Origin: Symsagittifera roscoffensis
Lineage: Eukaryota > Xenacoelomorpha > Acoela > Convolutidae
Reading direction: 5' to 3'
Assembly (NCBI RefSeq): GCF_963678635.1
Contig: NW_026970619.1
Coordinates: 1 to 32,943 of the forward strand
Length of the DNA stretch: 32,943 bases
Shown: positions 29,896 to 32,943 of the stretch, piece by piece
Numbering within the stretch: position 1 is the stretch's first letter
How the letters are laid out: every line of letters begins with the position of its first letter
Translations under genes and position numbers: made by a program
The notes under the pieces: generated by a model
Databases searched by the model: none
What the model was told of the DNA's origin: nothing
What the model saw: the letters and a program-made list of their open reading frames with translations, nothing else

Positions 29896-30720
29896 TACAA
29901 CAGTCTACTGCCTTTTGATTTTAAACAAAAACACCGTAAAGGGTCAAAAATGGGGATGGTAGATTACTTCTCAAGATACCTTTCGTCGATTGCGCCCCCT
30001 ACAAGTCATTATGACTCGACATTCTTAGTTGCAGAAACAAACATGATAAACAAAGCAGTAAATCCGCCAAGGAAGATAAGAAAAATGTAGAAAAAACCGA
30101 AGAACCAAAAATTTCAAGAGCAGCACGATGCAAAATCCAACAACAAATGGCGGAAGTTATTGCAATTACGGTTGAGCCGATGGCAGCACAATATCGCGTG
30201 AATATGCAAATGCATCAAGTAACCAAAGCGAGCCGGCCGAGGCGTAAAGTCATGCGAGCAAAACTCAGCCAAGTGCGGACGAGATGTTTGCATATCGCGC
30301 AATTCAAGCACGAGCGGAAAACGTTCTCATGAGTTAAAATCAAGTTAATCAGTTACTTATCAACCCATAATTTTTTTCCAATAATTTGGAAGGAAATGGC
30401 TCAAAATTTTTCAACTTGAACACCAGATAAGCCAGATAACAGTACGGCGAATGTAAACACTTCAACCCAATCAAGAAACTTTAATCTAATTCTAGTTCTC
30501 AATAATCTCACCAATCCAACCACAGCTCTGGGTTCAAGTAGTTCTGACTGAGATATTGAAGTATTACACCAGGACAAACTAAACAACACGACACGGCATC
30601 AAAGAAACTCTTCGCGATCATTTCATTTCCTTCTAAATTTCCCGGCGTCTCATACCCGCTCATAAACACAGGCAAATCGGTATATTCCATGATACCGACG
30701 GACGGCTAAATGGCGAGGAG
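29896..30720 (+). pseudogene. pol relic: linker between RNase H and integrase
   Basis: MGMVDYFSRYLSS (about 29950-29990) is the usual post-RNase-H tail (cf. x-A-D-x-L-S-R). After it a Lys/Arg-rich frame (30061-30332) and an AT-rich stretch (30335-30500) have no motif I recognise. KLFAIISFPSKFPGVSYPLI (about 30600-30660) is protein-like on the plus strand, while the opposite strand is also open for about 60 codons here; I prefer the plus strand because pol continues in that direction. Confidence 0.5.
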
Positions 30721-31724
30721 AGTGCACGATCCAGATGTACTTTCTCTAAAAACAGTGGAGGTTAACATCGAGAAGGACCCAATTCTGTAGATCATCAGGG
30801 ATGCAATGCGAGACAAAAAACCGAGGGCGAAGGAAATCATCACAATTTTAGGACAGTTTTATAGAAAACATTTTGCAGACTTCGCAGTGAAGGAAAACTG
30901 CCTATGGATGCACGGCGGACTGGCGAAACCAAAAACACTGGCGACCCCGATAATGAATCGATTACATTACTACCATCATGGCCGTGACAAAACGTATGCT
31001 GCCTCCAAAGAAATCCGGATGCCAATGATGCATCAAAATTTGGCTGCTACGCCATATCTATGCAAGCTTTACCAAAAAGCAGGTAAAAATCTGAAACCAG
31101 ATATAGCCAAGTTAATCTGAGAGAAACATATAAACTGACTGAACCTAACGATGAAGTCCAATTGAATTTTTTTGGGGCTGGTTAATTACGTATAAGGAAG
31201 AAAAAAATACGCATTTCTAGCCGTCGATGTGTTTTCTCACTGTTTGTTCTAACAATAAATCAAGGAAAGCTTTGAAATTGCTGAAAAAATACAAAGCCAC
31301 TCACGGGCATCCTCAAAAACTGCATATGGACCAAGCCTCCGGGTTCTTCTCCAAAAAGATACAAAATTTTCGCGATTAAGAAAACATCGAATTGTTAAAT
31401 TTACAGGTTGGAGACCATGGGGTTCAACCGGAATGGTGGAGAGAACCATTAGTTCTCTGAAATGTTATGTATTAACATATCTGAAGGAACAGGGCGAACA
31501 GCGATTCAAGCTATTAATACTAAGAGCATTAAGGCATTGCGATTTGTCCCTAACAATAAAACAAACCTAACTCCCTTTGAAGCGCACCATGGGCGAGAAG
31601 CGAACACGGCACTCAGGAATCTCGCAGAACGCCCAAGTTTGAAAAAAAACCTCAATTGGAATAAAGTATCAACCCAAAACTTCTTTGCTTTAGACGAAAA
31701 GAGCGGGAGACTGAACCCTTCCGG
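30721..31724 (+). pseudogene. pol relic: integrase
   Basis: The zinc-binding domain reads LHYYHHG, about 30 residues, then YLCKLYQKAGK. The expected C-x-x-C has its second Cys replaced by Tyr. The catalytic core follows in shifting frames: FLAVDVFSHC (Asp at 31226-31228), LHMDQASGFF (Asp at 31329-31331, in place of the usual D-N-G) and GMVERTISSLK (Glu at 31439-31441). The second Asp and the Glu are 110 bases apart, 2 more than the 108 that a DD35E spacing needs, consistent with an indel. LTPFEAHHGREANTALRNLA (about 31570-31630) is the conserved block after the core. Integrase would insert the element DNA; several stops show it is dead. Confidence 0.8.
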
Positions 31725-32525
31725 ATGGAGGATTGGGACAAACGTAGCGACCTCACGGTGGCTCCAGAAAATTGTTGTGGGCACAAAATCCTCGATCAAC
31801 TGGCAGAAGGGGAAATCGAGCTGCACCACCCCAAGGCTCCTCCTGAACTGCGGCACAAAGCAGCAAAAACACCCAAGGAAGCGTACATAGTGTACCAGCA
31901 GACAGGCGTTACAGATCCAAAAAACCCAGTAAGGTATAAAAAACTAGATCAAAAAATTGAAAAAGTATCTCCGCATATAGTAAAAATGAAAAAAGACTAT
32001 TTATTACGGAGACGCGGTGTCTCGTTTAGATACAATCCACAATGGGAAAACGCGTTCGCATGAACATCATCAAGCACTAAACAGACAGAAGCGGACAGTG
32101 TGGCTGAAGATGTAGCCGACGGTCTGCCTATTGGGGCGGAAAAGCCATCGCTACATAGTGAAAGACGGGCATTTGCCGAACGCTCGGCATGGACGACGAC
32201 ACGGTCACCCGAGAAACAAAAGAGGCGACGAATTGCGGAATCGAGCAGCGATTCAAAGGACACGGCGGACGACCCACAGACGCCAACAGCGACGATGACG
32301 GCGATGGAGCTGACGGGAAGTAAGCCGGAGGCGAGAACGGCGACGGAAAAGTACCTACATGAGAACGAGGACGCGGGCGAAAGGACTCCGGAAGTGAGCT
32401 CAAACGACGGAACGCTACTACGCAGATTGACGCAAGCATGGAAAGCCGTCACGAAATTGGGCGTGGTTAAGATCCGACGGATTCAAGAAAATGAGGGACC
32501 CAAATACAAGAGGAAACTAAAATAG
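31725..32525 (+). pseudogene. pol relic: C-terminal tail with one in-frame TGA
   Basis: From 31725 to 32525 a single frame is open except for one TGA at 32061-32063. The first part (ELRHKAAKTPKEAYIVYQQT, VSPHIVKMKKDYLLRRRGVS) is the region after the integrase core. After the TGA come SPEKQKRRRIAESSSDSKDT and a charged, Ser/Thr-rich, Ala-rich end finishing NEGPKYKRKLK. No chromodomain is recognised. GC content is higher than in the rest of the window, typical of this element's coding DNA. The tail may be the natural Pol C-terminus; an env gene is not present, since only 136 bases separate this stop from the 3' LTR. Confidence 0.6.
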
Positions 32526-32619
32526 ATAGCGGCTAAGAAGTCTCAGAAACTCAGAAGTAAAACTGATAGAAACAATACTGAAACTATCTACGATATATAC
32601 ATACAGCGACTTGTAGTTT

Positions 32620-32640
32620 AAACATTTAAGTTAAATGTTT
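32620..32640. repeat. 21-bp near-perfect palindrome before the 3' LTR
   Basis: AAACATTTAA-G-TTAAATGTTT has 10-base arms around one base. It lies 21 bases before the 3' LTR, where a polypurine tract would be expected but is not seen. Confidence 0.6.
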
Positions 32641-32661
32641 TAAATTTTGTGGGTAACCCCA

Positions 32662-32872
32662 TGTTATAGGGGCACAGTTTATACAGTTTATATTCATGAA
32701 AGTTTGCGTTAAAGTCCTTGAATGTCTGGCCACTAGTCTCTCTGCTAATCACTGTTCTTCTACGTCTGGACATGCCTAAAACAGTGAGTGAAGTTTGACT
32801 CACATTTCGATATTATACAGTTGGTCTTTGCCATAGTTTATTTTCTACCATTCTATACTTTATCTTACTTCA
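32662..32872 (+). repeat. 3' LTR
   Basis: Begins TGTTATAG and ends CTTACTTCA, 211 bases. It has an 8-base insertion relative to the 5' LTR after the AGTC word near 32735, and about 36 substitutions by hand alignment. Confidence 0.9.
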
Positions 32873-32876
32873 ACAG

Positions 32877-32943
32877 AGAATCATCCGCTTTATTAACACT
32901 TTTGTGTGAAAATCATATTTTCCAGGAAGGTCCTTTTTCGAGC
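32877..32943 (+). pseudogene. coding exon split by the LTR retrotransposon, right part
   Basis: This follows the right target-site copy (ACAG, 32873-32876). Its first base completes the codon left open at 27025-27026, and the remaining 22 codons are open to the window edge (ESSALLTLLCENHIFQEGPF...). An acceptor-like word, ATATTTTCCAG, occurs inside (ending about 32925), so part of this could instead be intron. Being cut by the window edge, it cannot be classified further. Confidence 0.45.

Larger units (their letters stand above)
27027..32872 (+). mobile_element. degenerate Ty3/gypsy LTR retrotransposon, 5846 bp
   Basis: The element has two LTRs in direct orientation (27027-27229 and 32662-32872), a primer-binding site 3 bases after the 5' LTR, and between them recognisable gag, protease, reverse transcriptase, RNase H and integrase in that order, which is diagnostic of Ty3/gypsy rather than Ty1/copia. 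No env-like frame follows integrase. By hand alignment the LTRs differ at about 36 of 203 aligned positions plus an 8-base insertion, so about 82% identity: an old insertion. Every coding domain has stops or frameshifts, so it cannot be autonomous. No clear polypurine tract precedes the 3' LTR. It sits in the same orientation as the coding exon it interrupts. Confidence 0.92.

Noticed and set aside
31997-32452. Ser/Ala/Val-rich minus-strand frames of 100-150 codons
   Set aside because: They mirror the GC-richer pol tail on the plus strand; no independent motif.

Overview
The window looks like nuclear DNA of an invertebrate animal. It is AT-rich throughout, has no bacterial-style operons or ribosome binding sites, and its coding blocks are short and bounded by GT...AG junctions. 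It also holds decayed retroelements, tandem and foldback repeats, and one probable 38-nt intron. I cannot name the species. Very short introns next to long transposon-filled ones would suit a larvacean tunicate, but nematode-like or other invertebrates are not excluded.

Layout. From 1 to about 14.3 kb I find no intact gene. This part holds a heavily frameshifted minus-strand coding relic (3.3-4.4 kb), a possible two-exon relic with a 38-nt intron (5.65-5.87 kb), a diverged tandem repeat of 1.3-1.7 kb units (6.8-9.85 kb), two inverted copies of a repeat rich in GCGG-N3-CCGC palindromes (5.0 and 11.5 kb), and a GC-rich foldback block between G15 and G13 tracts (12.1-12.5 kb). From 14.34 to 22.94 kb lies the best gene: a TATA box, then three phase-compatible exons (14399-14894, 18960-19922, 22729-22940) predicting a 556-residue secreted, cysteine-containing, N-glycosylated protein of unknown family.

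Its introns are crowded. Intron 1 carries, on the minus strand, two phase-0 exons (17186-16899 and 16535-16080) of another protein whose second part has a DDKR...TLPYGHY motif resembling Maverick/Polinton polymerase B proteins. It also holds a 97%-identical 123-bp duplication of the first of those exons, a plus-strand LINE reverse-transcriptase relic and a CTTAAGTCGCG minisatellite. Intron 2 holds a foldback element, a retroelement-type primer-binding-site word and three short coding-like islands.

From 22.94 to 26.8 kb there are only repeats and unassigned AT-rich DNA. From 27027 to 32872 is an almost complete but dead Ty3/gypsy LTR retrotransposon: 203- and 211-bp TG...CA LTRs about 82% identical, a primer-binding site, then gag with a CCHC knuckle, protease, reverse transcriptase, RNase H and integrase in gypsy order, all broken by stops and frameshifts. 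It appears to have inserted into a coding exon. The reading frame running into the 5' LTR (open 26767-27026) resumes in the same frame after the 3' LTR and one 4-bp target-site copy, and stays open to the end of the window.

Confidence is good for the LTR element, its insertion frame and the three-exon secreted gene. It is moderate for the antisense exons and repeat families, and low for isolated exon-like islands. All matches are from reading the sequence and from memory of families; no search was run.
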